From: Paeniglutamicibacter kerguelensis
GTDB taxonomy: Bacteria > Actinomycetota > Actinomycetes > Actinomycetales > Micrococcaceae
Assembly: GCF_017876535.1 (NCBI RefSeq)
Contig: NZ_JAGIOF010000004.1
Span: forward strand, 1 to 64,000
Reading direction: 5' to 3'
Length of the DNA: 64,000 nucleotides
Shown here: piece after piece, positions 31,136 to 39,302 of the stretch
How positions within the stretch are numbered: the first letter of the stretch is position 1
How the letters are laid out: every line of letters starts with the position of its first letter
The notes under the pieces: model-generated
Database searches by the model: none
Told to the model about the DNA's origin: nothing
What the model saw: only the letters and a program-made list of their open reading frames with translations
Made by a program: the position numbers and the translations under genes

Positions 31136-31867
31136 CTAGAGGTATTGGCCATACCCGCTGTTTCCCTCTTGGTTCTTCTTGTCCCCGGACTCCGCGGGGC
31201 CTTCCGCCCTGCGCGGGCCGATGGGGCCCATGCGTTCGGGTTCGCCCTGTTCGTTGATGATGATGCCGGGGGCCACTTGGGTGCCCGGTGGCAGCTGGCG
31301 CAGGGCCATGCGCTGGGCAAGCTGTTGATTGGCGAGCTGCTGGGCTGCCATGGCGGCCTGCAATCCGTGGAAGACCCCCTCGAGCCAGCCCACCAACTGG
31401 GCCTGTGCCACGCGCAGCTCCGCGGTGGTGGGTGTTTCGCCCTCGCCAAAGGGCAACCGGATCCGGTGCAGCTCGGCGGCCAGTTCCGGGGACAACCCCG
31501 TTTCAAGTTCCTGTACGGATCGTTCGTGGATGTCCGCCATCCGGGTGCGCGCCTGCTCGTCCAGGGGCGCGGAACGGACCTCGTCCAGAAGCTGCTTGAT
31601 CATGCCGCCGATGCGCATGAGCTTTGCGGGTTCACCCACACCCATCATCTGCTGGCCGTTGCTTTCCTGCTCCGTGCTTGGAACCGGCATGGTTCCCGGT
31701 GCGGGGCCGCCAACCGGCCCGCGGCCCATAGGAGTGGGCCTGACTTCCTGCGGAACAGGGTGTTGCCCCGCGGCAAAACCGGGTACCGACGGCCATGGAG
31801 TGGCACTCGGCGATGGCTGGTCTGTTGCCTCTTGCTCTTCCGGGATCTGCGCACTTTGCTCGGTCAT
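31136..31867 (-). CDS. bpa: Bacterial proteasome activator Bpa (PafE)
   Basis: 243-residue homologue of M. tuberculosis Bpa/PafE (Rv3780), the ATP-independent ring that opens the 20S proteasome gate and feeds it unfolded proteins. The core helices are well conserved: GEPAKLMRIGGMIKQLLDEVRSAPLDE, IHERSVQELETGLSPELAAELHRIRLPF and ELRVAQAQLVGWLEGVFHGLQAAMAAQQLA. The protein ends in GQYL, the HbYX-like tail that docks into proteasome pockets. The N-terminal ~75 residues are Pro/Gln-rich and longer than in Mycobacterium. Proteasome subunit genes are not in this window; their presence elsewhere in the genome is implied. Confidence 0.94.
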   Translation of the reverse strand: MTEQSAQIPEEQEATDQPSPSATPWPSVPGFAAGQHPVPQEVRPTPMGRGPVGGPAPGTMPVPSTEQESNGQQMMGVGEPAKLMRIGGMIKQLLDEVRSAPLDEQARTRMADIHERSVQELETGLSPELAAELHRIRLPFGEGETPTTAELRVAQAQLVGWLEGVFHGLQAAMAAQQLANQQLAQRMALRQLPPGTQVAPGIIINEQGEPERMGPIGPRRAEGPAESGDKKNQEGNSGYGQYL

Positions 31868-31983
31868 GGCACCATCTTGCCACGGGCTGCCGACCGCGGG
31901 GAGAGAGAACCCCGAGGGCTTTGGAGAACCCGTGCGGCATCCCGGCCCTCAACCGGACGGCAGGCTCCCTTCCGGGCAGCGAA

Positions 31984-32020
31984 ATGGCGGGCCCTTGAAC
32001 CTGGTTCAACGGCCCGCCAT
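31984..32020 (-). terminator. Terminator after the cstA-ybdD operon
   Basis: Stem ATGGCGGGC..TTGAAC with GTTCAA..GGCCCGCCAT (31984-32020), 20 bp past the ybdD stop. Confidence 0.7.
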
Positions 32021-32040
32021 GTCCCGAACTGTCTTGGCGC

Positions 32041-32289
32041 CTAGCAGCAGCGTCCCTGCGGGTTCTTTTCCTGCCAGTCGGTGTAATCGCGCCAGAACTC
32101 GCGTTCACTCATGGGCGGCACGCCGGGGTGGGTGCGTGCCTGGTGTTCGAGGTACACCCGGTACTTGTCGGCGCCCAGCACACCTTCGAAGAAGCGCACG
32201 AACGACCGGGCGCCATGCCACGTTGCGGAACATGCCCGTGCCACCGCCGAGCGTTGTGCGCCCGGAACCGTTTCCTTCGCGGAGCCCAT
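32041..32289 (-). CDS. YbdD/YjiX family small protein
   Basis: 82 residues with the family pattern: FFEGVLGADKYRVYLEHQARTHPGVPPMSEREFWRDYTDWQEKN and a C-terminal GRCC. In Escherichia coli ybdD and yjiX follow cstA and btsT and are needed for pyruvate uptake by these carriers. Here it starts 2 bp after the cstA stop, the same arrangement. The Cys-Cys end is typical of the family. Confidence 0.88.
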   Translation of the reverse strand: MGSAKETVPGAQRSAVARACSATWHGARSFVRFFEGVLGADKYRVYLEHQARTHPGVPPMSEREFWRDYTDWQEKNPQGRCC

Positions 32290-32291
32290 GG

Positions 32292-34538
32292 TCAGTGACC
32301 GCCCCGGAAGACATGGTGCTCGGGCGGAACCAGCTTCCATGCCGCCTCGAGTTCCCTCTCGGCCGGCGAGGAGACGATGCCGCTCGGAGCGTAGAGCTTG
32401 GAGGGAACCTCCGGATCCTCGGTGTTGGCGCCGCCGCCGTGGGGGAATGCCCTGATGGTGGCGATGATGGCCGCGATGATCACGATCACCGAAAGCACCA
32501 GGAAGATGACCGAGAGCCAGCCCTGGACGAAGGTGTTGCGCACCACGGCCTCCATGGCCGCAACGCTATTGGCGGACCCGAAGCTGGTTTCCCCGCGTTC
32601 CAGTGCACCCTTGAACGCGTTGTGCTGTGCGAAGTAACCGACGGCCGGAACCGGTGAGAAGATCTTCAGGAACGACGCGTACACGGTGACAGCGGTGGCG
32701 AACGTCAGCGGCAGCACCACGACCCACAGGTACTTGAAGTTTCCCCGTTTGGCCACGATCGTCATGACGACTGCCAGGGCGATGGCTGCCAGCAGCTGGT
32801 TGGAGATGCCGAAGAGCGGGAAGAACGTGTTGATGCCGCCCAGCGGGTCGGTGACCCCGAGGATCAGGATGTACCCCCATGCCGCGACCATGATCGCGGT
32901 GCACGTCCACGCGCCCGGACGCCACGAGGTGTCCTTGAACTTCGGGATGATGTTGCCGATGGTGTCTTGCAGCATGAAGCGGGCCACGCGGGTGCCGGCG
33001 TCGACGGCGGTGAGGATGAACAGCGCCTCGAACATGATGGCGAAGTGGTACCAGAAGCTCATCATCGCGATCCCGCCGAACCACTGCTGCATGATGTGCG
33101 CGATGCCCACGGCCAGGGTCGGGGCCCCGCCGGTGCGCGAGACGACGCTTTCCTCACCCACGCCCGCGGCCAGCTCGGTCAGCATGCCAGGGGTCAGGTT
33201 CACGCCGGTCAGGCCCAGCGAGTTCACGAACGCCACCGCGCCCTCGACGGTTCCGCCGGTTGCCGCGGCGGAGGAGTTCATGGCGAAGTAGATGCCGCGG
33301 TCGATGGAGATCGCAGCGACCAGCGCCATGATGGCGACGAAGGATTCCATGAGCATGCCGCCGTAGCCCAGGAAGCGGGTCTGGCGTTCCTTTTCGACCA
33401 TCTTCGGCGTGGTTCCGGAGGAGATCAGTGCGTGGAATCCGGAGAGCGCGCCGCAGGCGATGGTGACAAAGAGGAACGGGAACAGGTGCCCGGCCACCAC
33501 GGGGCCCCTGCCGGTGATCGCGAATTCAGAGATCGCCGGGACGGAGATCTCCGGGCGAACCACGATGATGGCGACGGCCAGCAGGCCGATCACGCCGATC
33601 TTCATGAAGGTTGAGAGGTAGTCGCGCGGGGCCAGCAACAGCCAGACCGGGAGCACCGCGGCAATGAAGCCGTAGAAGATGATGAACCAGGCCAGGGCGG
33701 TGCGGTCCAGGTGGAAGAGTTCGGCGCCCCACGCCGATTCGGCAACCCAGCGGCCGGATATGATCGCGAACATCAGCAGCGCAAAGCCGATCACGGAGAC
33801 TTCCATGACCTTGCCCGGGCGGATGAACCGCAGGTAGACGCCCATGAACAGGGCGATCGGGATGGTCAGGCCCACCGAGTACACGCCCCAGGCGGATTCG
33901 CCCAGCGCATTGACCACCACGAGGGCCAGGATCGCCACGATGATGACCATGATGGCAAGGGTGGCGATCAGTGCGGCGGTGCCGCCGATGAGACCAAGCT
34001 CCTCGCGGGCCATCTGGCCCAGCGAGCGTCCGCCGCGGCGCATGGAGAAGAACATGACCAGGTAGTCCTGGACTCCGCCGGCCAGGACCACGCCGATGAT
34101 GATCCAGATGGTGCCCGGAAGGTAACCCATCTGGGCGGCGAGGATCGGGCCGACCAGCGGGCCGGCGCCGGCGATCGCCGCGAAGTGGTGCCCGTAGAGC
34201 ACCCGGCGGTCGGTCGGCATGAAGTCCTTGCCGTTGTTGTTGTACTCGGCGGGGGTGGCCCGGAAGTCATTGGGCTTGGTGATCTTGCGCTCGATGAACT
34301 TGGCGTAGAAGCGGTAGCCAATCAGGTAGGTGCAGACAGCCGCGAAAACGAACCAGATGGCGTTGATGGTCTCGCCGCGCGAGAACGCAACTATCGACCA
34401 GGCGACGCCGCCCAGCAGTGCGATGGCAACCCAGATCGCGATCTTGATTGGCGTCCACTTCTTTTCTTCCGCCTCGATCGTCTCCGGGGCTACACCTGCC
34501 GGAGGCAAATCCGGCGCCGTGCTGCGATGCTGACTCAT
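32292..34538 (-). CDS. cstA: Carbon starvation protein CstA (pyruvate/peptide transporter family)
   Basis: 748-residue polytopic membrane protein with many transmembrane helices. CstA hallmarks are visible: FAAIAGAGPLVGPILAAQMGYLPGTIWIIIGVV, GAVQDYLVMF-like GGVQDYLVMFFSMRRGGRSLG, FHALISSGTTPKM and DAGTRVARFMLQD. Members import pyruvate (BtsT, CstA) or peptides under carbon limitation. The ATG at 34538 is preferred because GAGAGGA lies about 6 nt upstream; an earlier in-frame start would add an unlikely 30-residue lead. It is co-transcribed with the ybdD-like gene. Confidence 0.95.
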   Translation of the reverse strand: MSQHRSTAPDLPPAGVAPETIEAEEKKWTPIKIAIWVAIALLGGVAWSIVAFSRGETINAIWFVFAAVCTYLIGYRFYAKFIERKITKPNDFRATPAEYNNNGKDFMPTDRRVLYGHHFAAIAGAGPLVGPILAAQMGYLPGTIWIIIGVVLAGGVQDYLVMFFSMRRGGRSLGQMAREELGLIGGTAALIATLAIMVIIVAILALVVVNALGESAWGVYSVGLTIPIALFMGVYLRFIRPGKVMEVSVIGFALLMFAIISGRWVAESAWGAELFHLDRTALAWFIIFYGFIAAVLPVWLLLAPRDYLSTFMKIGVIGLLAVAIIVVRPEISVPAISEFAITGRGPVVAGHLFPFLFVTIACGALSGFHALISSGTTPKMVEKERQTRFLGYGGMLMESFVAIMALVAAISIDRGIYFAMNSSAAATGGTVEGAVAFVNSLGLTGVNLTPGMLTELAAGVGEESVVSRTGGAPTLAVGIAHIMQQWFGGIAMMSFWYHFAIMFEALFILTAVDAGTRVARFMLQDTIGNIIPKFKDTSWRPGAWTCTAIMVAAWGYILILGVTDPLGGINTFFPLFGISNQLLAAIALAVVMTIVAKRGNFKYLWVVVLPLTFATAVTVYASFLKIFSPVPAVGYFAQHNAFKGALERGETSFGSANSVAAMEAVVRNTFVQGWLSVIFLVLSVIVIIAAIIATIRAFPHGGGANTEDPEVPSKLYAPSGIVSSPAERELEAAWKLVPPEHHVFRGGH

Positions 34539-34655
34539 TGTTTTCCTCTCACGGGTACTGATGGGTGGGGCGCGAGTTGTGGGCGCAGGAATGGTTTCCT
34601 GTGTCGCAAGACACCCTGCACTCACCACCCACCGTAGTCCTTGGGGAAATCGTGG

Positions 34656-35633
34656 TCAGGCCCTGACGACGATTTTTCCGGTGTGATTCCCCGAATCGAA
34701 GTATTCGTGCGCCGAACGGACATCATCGAACGAAAAACGGCGGTCGATCGCCAGGTCAAGCCGCCCCGATTCGAGCAAGGGAAGCACCCGCCGGCGCACC
34801 TCGTCCACGATCCGGGCCTTCTGTTCCGTCGGCCTGGCGCGCAACGTGGTGCCGATGATGCGGGCCCGCTTGGCCATCAGCGCACCCAGGTTCAGCTCGG
34901 CCTTGGCCCCGCCGATCAACCCGATGACCACCAGGGTCCCGTCCACGGCGAGCGCCCGCACGTTCGAGGCAAGGTACTTGGCACCCACGACGTCCAGGAT
35001 GACGTCGATGCCGGCCCCGCCGGTGAGTGCGGCGGTGCGCCGGACGAAGTCCTCGTCGCGGTAGTTGATCCCGTGGTGCGCCCCCAGCGCCAGGCAATGG
35101 GCGATCTTCTGGTCGCTGGATGCCGTGACAAACACCGTGGCGCCCGCCGCCGCGCAGAGTTGGATGGCCATCGAGCCGATCCCGCCGGCGCCGCCGTGGA
35201 TCAGCACGTTTTGCCCCTCCCGCAGGTTCGCCTCGAGGAAGAGGTTGGAGACGACCGTCGCCGCGACCTCCATGAAACCCGCGGCGTCCACCAGGTCGAC
35301 CGAGTCCGGAAGCTCGAGCACGTGGCCCTCGGGCACCGCAACATACTGCGCGTACCCGCCGCCTGCCAGCAGTGCACAGACACGCTTGCCGGCCAGCGAC
35401 GCGTCGGCCTCCGGGCCAACGGCTTCCACGATGCCCGAGACCTCGAGGCCGGGGATGTCGCTGGCCCCCGGGGGCGGCGGGTACACCCCGATCCGCTGCT
35501 GCACATCCGCCCTGTTCAGCCCGAAGGCCGCCACCTTGACCAGCACCTCGCCGGGCCCCGGGACGGGAAGCGGGCGTTCGGTTTCCGCCACAACTTCAGT
35601 TCCGCCTGCACCTTGGTATTCAATGGCTCGCAT
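34656..35633 (-). CDS. NAD(P)H-quinone oxidoreductase (zinc-independent MDR family)
   Basis: 325-residue medium-chain dehydrogenase/reductase of the quinone-oxidoreductase type. The N-terminal GroES-like part (FGLNRADVQQRIGVYPPPPGASDIPGLEVSG) lacks the cysteine and histidine ligands of zinc alcohol dehydrogenases. The Rossmann domain carries LIHGGAGGIGSMAIQLCAAAGA. It resembles the PIG3/QOR subgroup (…PPPPGASDIPGLE…). The ATG at 35633 opens the typical MRAIEYQGAGG start. Confidence 0.88.
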   Translation of the reverse strand: MRAIEYQGAGGTEVVAETERPLPVPGPGEVLVKVAAFGLNRADVQQRIGVYPPPPGASDIPGLEVSGIVEAVGPEADASLAGKRVCALLAGGGYAQYVAVPEGHVLELPDSVDLVDAAGFMEVAATVVSNLFLEANLREGQNVLIHGGAGGIGSMAIQLCAAAGATVFVTASSDQKIAHCLALGAHHGINYRDEDFVRRTAALTGGAGIDVILDVVGAKYLASNVRALAVDGTLVVIGLIGGAKAELNLGALMAKRARIIGTTLRARPTEQKARIVDEVRRRVLPLLESGRLDLAIDRRFSFDDVRSAHEYFDSGNHTGKIVVRA

Positions 35634-35781
35634 CGTCGCCCGCTTTCCTTGGATCGTTTCCCGTTTCCCCCATGATCGCATCCGCCGGGCGCGGCACGGA
35701 CGCCCGTTTTCGACACGCCTGGATGCGTAAGCCGCAGGTGGTCCGCGGTCGTGCCTTTGCTGGCGTATACTTTTTTGGTCT

Positions 35782-35869
35782 GGATGGTTGTCCGAGCGGC
35801 CTAAGGAGCTGGTCTTGAAAACCAGTGTGCGGTAACCCCGTACCAAGAGTTCAAATCTCTTACCATCCG
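35782..35869 (+). tRNA. tRNA-Ser (UGA)
   Basis: 88 nt with the long class II variable arm. Acceptor stem GGATGGT/ACCATCC, anticodon stem-loop CTGGT-CTTGAAA-ACCAG (anticodon TGA), T arm AAGAGTTCAAATCTCTT, discriminator G. CCA is not encoded. Confidence 0.97.
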
Positions 35870-35872
35870 CTC

Positions 35873-35920
35873 ACAAAGAGAGGCAGTTCCCGTATCGTGG
35901 GGACTGCCTCTCTTGTGTTT
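35873..35920 (+). terminator. Terminator after tRNA-Ser(UGA)
   Basis: Stem ACAAAGAGAGGCAGT..CCC with GGG..ACTGCCTCTCTTGT, followed by GTTT. It may also act on the converging gene at 35955. Confidence 0.8.
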
Positions 35921-35954
35921 CCAAATCAATGCCGGCTTGGCCCTGCGGGGCGTT

Positions 35955-37976
35955 CTACAGCGCGTTGTTCTGGCTGAGCCGCACCATTTCTTGGGCGATG
36001 TCCCGGGCGTCGCCCAGGGTGCGGGCCGCCCCGTCAAGCGGCGCCCCCGCCTGCGCGGCGATGGCGGTGCCCCACTGCACCGAGGAAAGCTGCAGGCCCA
36101 GCACGAAGACGGCACGGTGCGCCAGCCCGTTTGCATCGACCAGTCGGTACGGCTCCCCCACCACGTCGAGGCCCTGCCCCGGAATGGGTTCGCCCGCCAC
36201 GTTGCGCATGGTCAGCGGCGCGGCAAGCCCGTCGTCGAGCAATTGGCGCAAGAGCGGCGAGGCCGTCTGCAGTACCCTGTTGGCGGGCATCATCGCCTCG
36301 ACCAGGACCGGCGCGGTGTAGCTGGGTGCATCGACCCACGGGGAAGAGGCGATGAACGCGGCGGAGACGGGGTCGATACCGAATTCCGGGTCCGGGCCGA
36401 TGAACTCGACGACGGAAGCCCGCGCGAGCGCCGCCAACTCCTCAATGCGTTGCACCGGCGGCCCGGAGGAGAGTCCCTCCACCAGGGGTTCGAACCAGCC
36501 CTGGACCTCGTTCAGGCGAGACTCGTCGGAGATCAGCCCCTCGGCAATCATGTTCTTGAGTTCCATGCGCCCGGCGTTCAACGTCCCGATCGCCATCTTC
36601 AACGGGTCCTTTTCCCCGCCGGCGGAGGACAAGGCATCGGTCTCAAGGTATTCCAGGACGGCCCTCTGGTATTCCTGCGCCGAGCCGAACCCGCGTTCAG
36701 CAAAGGGCTGCCCGAGCCCGGGGACATCCAGGAAACCCAGCTCCGGGGCGTGCTCGGCCACCAGCTGCTGCGCCTCCGACAGCCACACCTGGGCCCCTGC
36801 CTGGTGCTCAGCGTCCAGCACCAAAACGAGCCGGCGCAGGAATTCGTCGGGGTCGAGCGCGAAGCGCCCGGGTGTCCTGGCGGCGGCGGTGCGGTAGTAG
36901 GCCAGCAGCACGTCGCGGTGCAGCAGCGGCCACACGTGGGCCTCGAACTCGGCGGTGGCCTCCGGGTTGGTGACCCGTTGCTCGGCGATCCGCTGGACGA
37001 TCACCTCGCTGTCGAAGTACTCCAGGCGAACCGACGGCGGAATGAACTCCTCGATGCAGGCCTTGGCCCGGTAGGGTGTGCCGCGGCGCGAGGCCGCCAC
37101 GATCTTGGGCTCGAATCCGGAGGCCCAGTATTCCAGCGTTTGCCCCGGGCCGCCGTTGGCCGAACGGAATTCCCCGCCGCGGCCCACGGTCAACGCGACC
37201 ATCACGTCGAAGAAGTTCAGGCCCAGGCCGCGGACAAGCGCTGTCTGCCCGGCCGGGATCTTGTCCCACGACACATCGCTTGGCACATTCGGGCCCTGGT
37301 AGGTCAGGTCCACCTCGTCGGCTTCCTCGGACATCGCCGACTGTGCGGGGTTCAGGTGCGCCGGAACGTGCCCGAGCGCCAGCACCACCGCGTCCGCGGT
37401 GAATTCCTCGGGGGCGCCCTGCGCGCGCGGGTGCGGGTAGGAGTCGTCCACGGGTTGCGCGGCCAGCAAATAGCGGGCGTCGGTGCGCGACAGGCTGCGG
37501 ACCTCGGAGCGCACGAAGCGGACCTCGACGACCAGTTCAAGGTCGCGCAGGGCCGCGGCGACCGACTCAAAGACGTGGCGCAGGTAGCGCCCGTACAGGG
37601 CACGCGGCGGGTAGGATCCGCGTTCCAGTGCCGCGAGTTCCTGTGTCTCGACCGTGCTCAGGAGCGCGCCGTCGCCGCCGGAGGCCCGCCACTGCTCAAA
37701 GCTCAGTCCGGGTTCGTCCGGGTGCGTGCGCTCGGGGGCGACTGTCGGGAAAACCGATGGCGTGTTCATCAGGTAAAGCCGCGACTGCGCCGTGGACCAG
37801 ACACGTCCGGCGCCGGGTTCAAACTGGTCAAAGACCAGGATCCGGATCATCCGGCCACGGCCTTCGGCCTGCCGCAGCGCGGCCAGGAGCCGCTCCAATA
37901 CCGAGGTGCCACGCGGACCGGCACCGACGACGGCGATTGTGTACGGTTCTGGACTGGAATTCTGCTGCTCACTCAC
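35955..37976 (-). CDS. Large FAD/NAD(P)-binding protein (NAD_binding_9 type)
   Basis: 673 residues. The N-terminal dinucleotide-binding motif is IAVVGAGPRGTSVLERLL (residues ~14-31), followed by a second region ADAVVLALGHVPAHLNP, in which the ATG-type motif leads into a flavin pocket, and IPAGQTALVRGLGLNFFDVMVALT. This corresponds to the COG4529 group of FAD/NAD(P)-binding proteins, whose reactions are largely unknown; some are amino-acid or siderophore hydroxylase-like. The C-terminal half is less conserved. The GTG start at 37976 follows TAGGCT by 7 nt. No biosynthetic neighbours suggest a substrate. Confidence 0.8.
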   Translation of the reverse strand: MSEQQNSSPEPYTIAVVGAGPRGTSVLERLLAALRQAEGRGRMIRILVFDQFEPGAGRVWSTAQSRLYLMNTPSVFPTVAPERTHPDEPGLSFEQWRASGGDGALLSTVETQELAALERGSYPPRALYGRYLRHVFESVAAALRDLELVVEVRFVRSEVRSLSRTDARYLLAAQPVDDSYPHPRAQGAPEEFTADAVVLALGHVPAHLNPAQSAMSEEADEVDLTYQGPNVPSDVSWDKIPAGQTALVRGLGLNFFDVMVALTVGRGGEFRSANGGPGQTLEYWASGFEPKIVAASRRGTPYRAKACIEEFIPPSVRLEYFDSEVIVQRIAEQRVTNPEATAEFEAHVWPLLHRDVLLAYYRTAAARTPGRFALDPDEFLRRLVLVLDAEHQAGAQVWLSEAQQLVAEHAPELGFLDVPGLGQPFAERGFGSAQEYQRAVLEYLETDALSSAGGEKDPLKMAIGTLNAGRMELKNMIAEGLISDESRLNEVQGWFEPLVEGLSSGPPVQRIEELAALARASVVEFIGPDPEFGIDPVSAAFIASSPWVDAPSYTAPVLVEAMMPANRVLQTASPLLRQLLDDGLAAPLTMRNVAGEPIPGQGLDVVGEPYRLVDANGLAHRAVFVLGLQLSSVQWGTAIAAQAGAPLDGAARTLGDARDIAQEMVRLSQNNAL

Positions 37977-37983
37977 GCTTTTC

Positions 37984-37989
37984 AGCCTA
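37984..37989 (-). promoter_or_regulatory. Leaderless -10 box of the FAD/NAD(P)-binding protein gene (TAGGCT)
   Basis: TAGGCT on the minus strand, 7 nt before GTG 37976. Confidence 0.55.
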
Positions 37990-38078
37990 GTCCCCCGCGG
38001 GCGTCCGGGTCACCCGGGCACACCCGGCAATCCGGATGTGCCCAAGTGCCAAACGCAAGGAAAGGCTGCGTTGAGAGA

Positions 38079-39179
38079 CTACGCTGCCATGTGGCTTTCA
38101 ACTGTTGCCCGCAAGACCTCTGCATGCTCATAGATCTCGTCCAGACTTTGAATCGGGATTCGGGTCTCGACTTTGTCCGGCCCAAAGACACCTAGGTATT
38201 TTTGTGTCCGATTGAAATGAAGTCGCGCGATCGGCTTGCGGTTATTGTCGTCAAGCAAAACAGCGAAGTACGATTTCGCATCGCGGTAGGCTACGCGATT
38301 GGCTTTCACGTCCTTACAAACAATGGCACGGACAATATGGAAGCCTTCAAGCTCCTCCAGTGTCGTATCGACGCCGTCATCCGCCTCGAGGTCCGCTTCG
38401 ACGATGGGCTTGCTCGTCACGCTTGCTATGAGTTCTACCGATGAAATCGCTGGCACATTGGGCTCACCGAGCGCTGCCTTAATTCGATCGTTCACTTGGT
38501 CGCCCAGGAATTGTTTGGATGCTTTGGCAACCAAACCTGTGAATTGGTCCCTTACTCGCTGGGTGAACTGACCCTCGTAGACGCCGGTGGACAAGAACTT
38601 GACCCAATCGGGTGTGGGCTCTTGGAAATTCGCAGCAATCGCCCGCTTGATTTCGCCAATGTACCGGAGCTCCTCCGCGGAGCTAATGATGGAATCGAGG
38701 TCGAAGGTATCTCGAGACAACTTCCGAAGCTCTGGGATCAGAGTTTCGTCAATGTCGTTCATGTCCAAGATCAAGAACGGTTTCGAATCCATCTTGTTTG
38801 GCGCATCAAGATCCGTGTAGAACTGGTAGACCTCGCCGTTGGTCAAAATGGCGATCCGGGCGTTGGTCGCGGCGAAATAGCGATACAGCTGAGAGGCGTG
38901 TTCGTACTTCAAACCGGCGGGAGATTTCTTGCACTCGATCAAGATCTGGACTTCCCCATCGCGAACGATGGCATAGTCAATCTTCTCGCCCTTTTTGATC
39001 CCGATATCAGCAGTGAACTCCGGTACCACTTCCAAAGGATCAAAAACGTCGTACCCGAGGATAGTCGAAATGAAAGGCATTATGAATGCGTTCTTCGTCG
39101 CCTCTTCTGTTTCGATAATGCTGCGCTGTTGCTGAATCTTCGCCGCCAGTGCGGCGATCCGTTCTCCAAACTGCATCAT
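38079..39179 (-). CDS. Orphan HsdR-N-type restriction endonuclease-like protein
   Basis: 366 residues. The N-terminal ~160 residues match the nuclease domain of type I restriction HsdR subunits: QRSIIETEEATKNAFIMPFISTILGYDVFDP, then a PD-(D/E)xK core with Asp-68 (EKIDYAIV) and Glu-82/Lys-84 (QILIECKKS), then YFAATNARIAILTNGE. There is no helicase motor, no HsdM and no HsdS nearby. The C-terminal ~200 residues are unassigned (SSVELIASVTSKPI, KSYFAVLLDDNNRKPIARLHFN). The region is visibly less GC-rich than its neighbours, consistent with horizontal transfer. GGAAGG precedes the ATG pair at 39179/39176. Role in defence is possible but not shown. Confidence 0.8.
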   Translation of the reverse strand: MMQFGERIAALAAKIQQQRSIIETEEATKNAFIMPFISTILGYDVFDPLEVVPEFTADIGIKKGEKIDYAIVRDGEVQILIECKKSPAGLKYEHASQLYRYFAATNARIAILTNGEVYQFYTDLDAPNKMDSKPFLILDMNDIDETLIPELRKLSRDTFDLDSIISSAEELRYIGEIKRAIAANFQEPTPDWVKFLSTGVYEGQFTQRVRDQFTGLVAKASKQFLGDQVNDRIKAALGEPNVPAISSVELIASVTSKPIVEADLEADDGVDTTLEELEGFHIVRAIVCKDVKANRVAYRDAKSYFAVLLDDNNRKPIARLHFNRTQKYLGVFGPDKVETRIPIQSLDEIYEHAEVLRATVESHMAA

Positions 39180-39290
39180 TCTTCCTTCCAAGAGCGTGTA
39201 GGTCCACTCAACCTACTCACAGAGTTCGACAAATTGGGGATGTCACTGGTTGTGACGAAAAAGATTTCCAAAGCCTCTTGCCTAGTTCCA

Positions 39291-39296
39291 TAGACT
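39291..39296 (+). promoter_or_regulatory. Leaderless -10 box of the S9 peptidase gene (TAGACT)
   Basis: TAGACT, 6 nt before ATG 39303. Confidence 0.55.
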
Positions 39297-39302
39297 GAAC
39301 AC

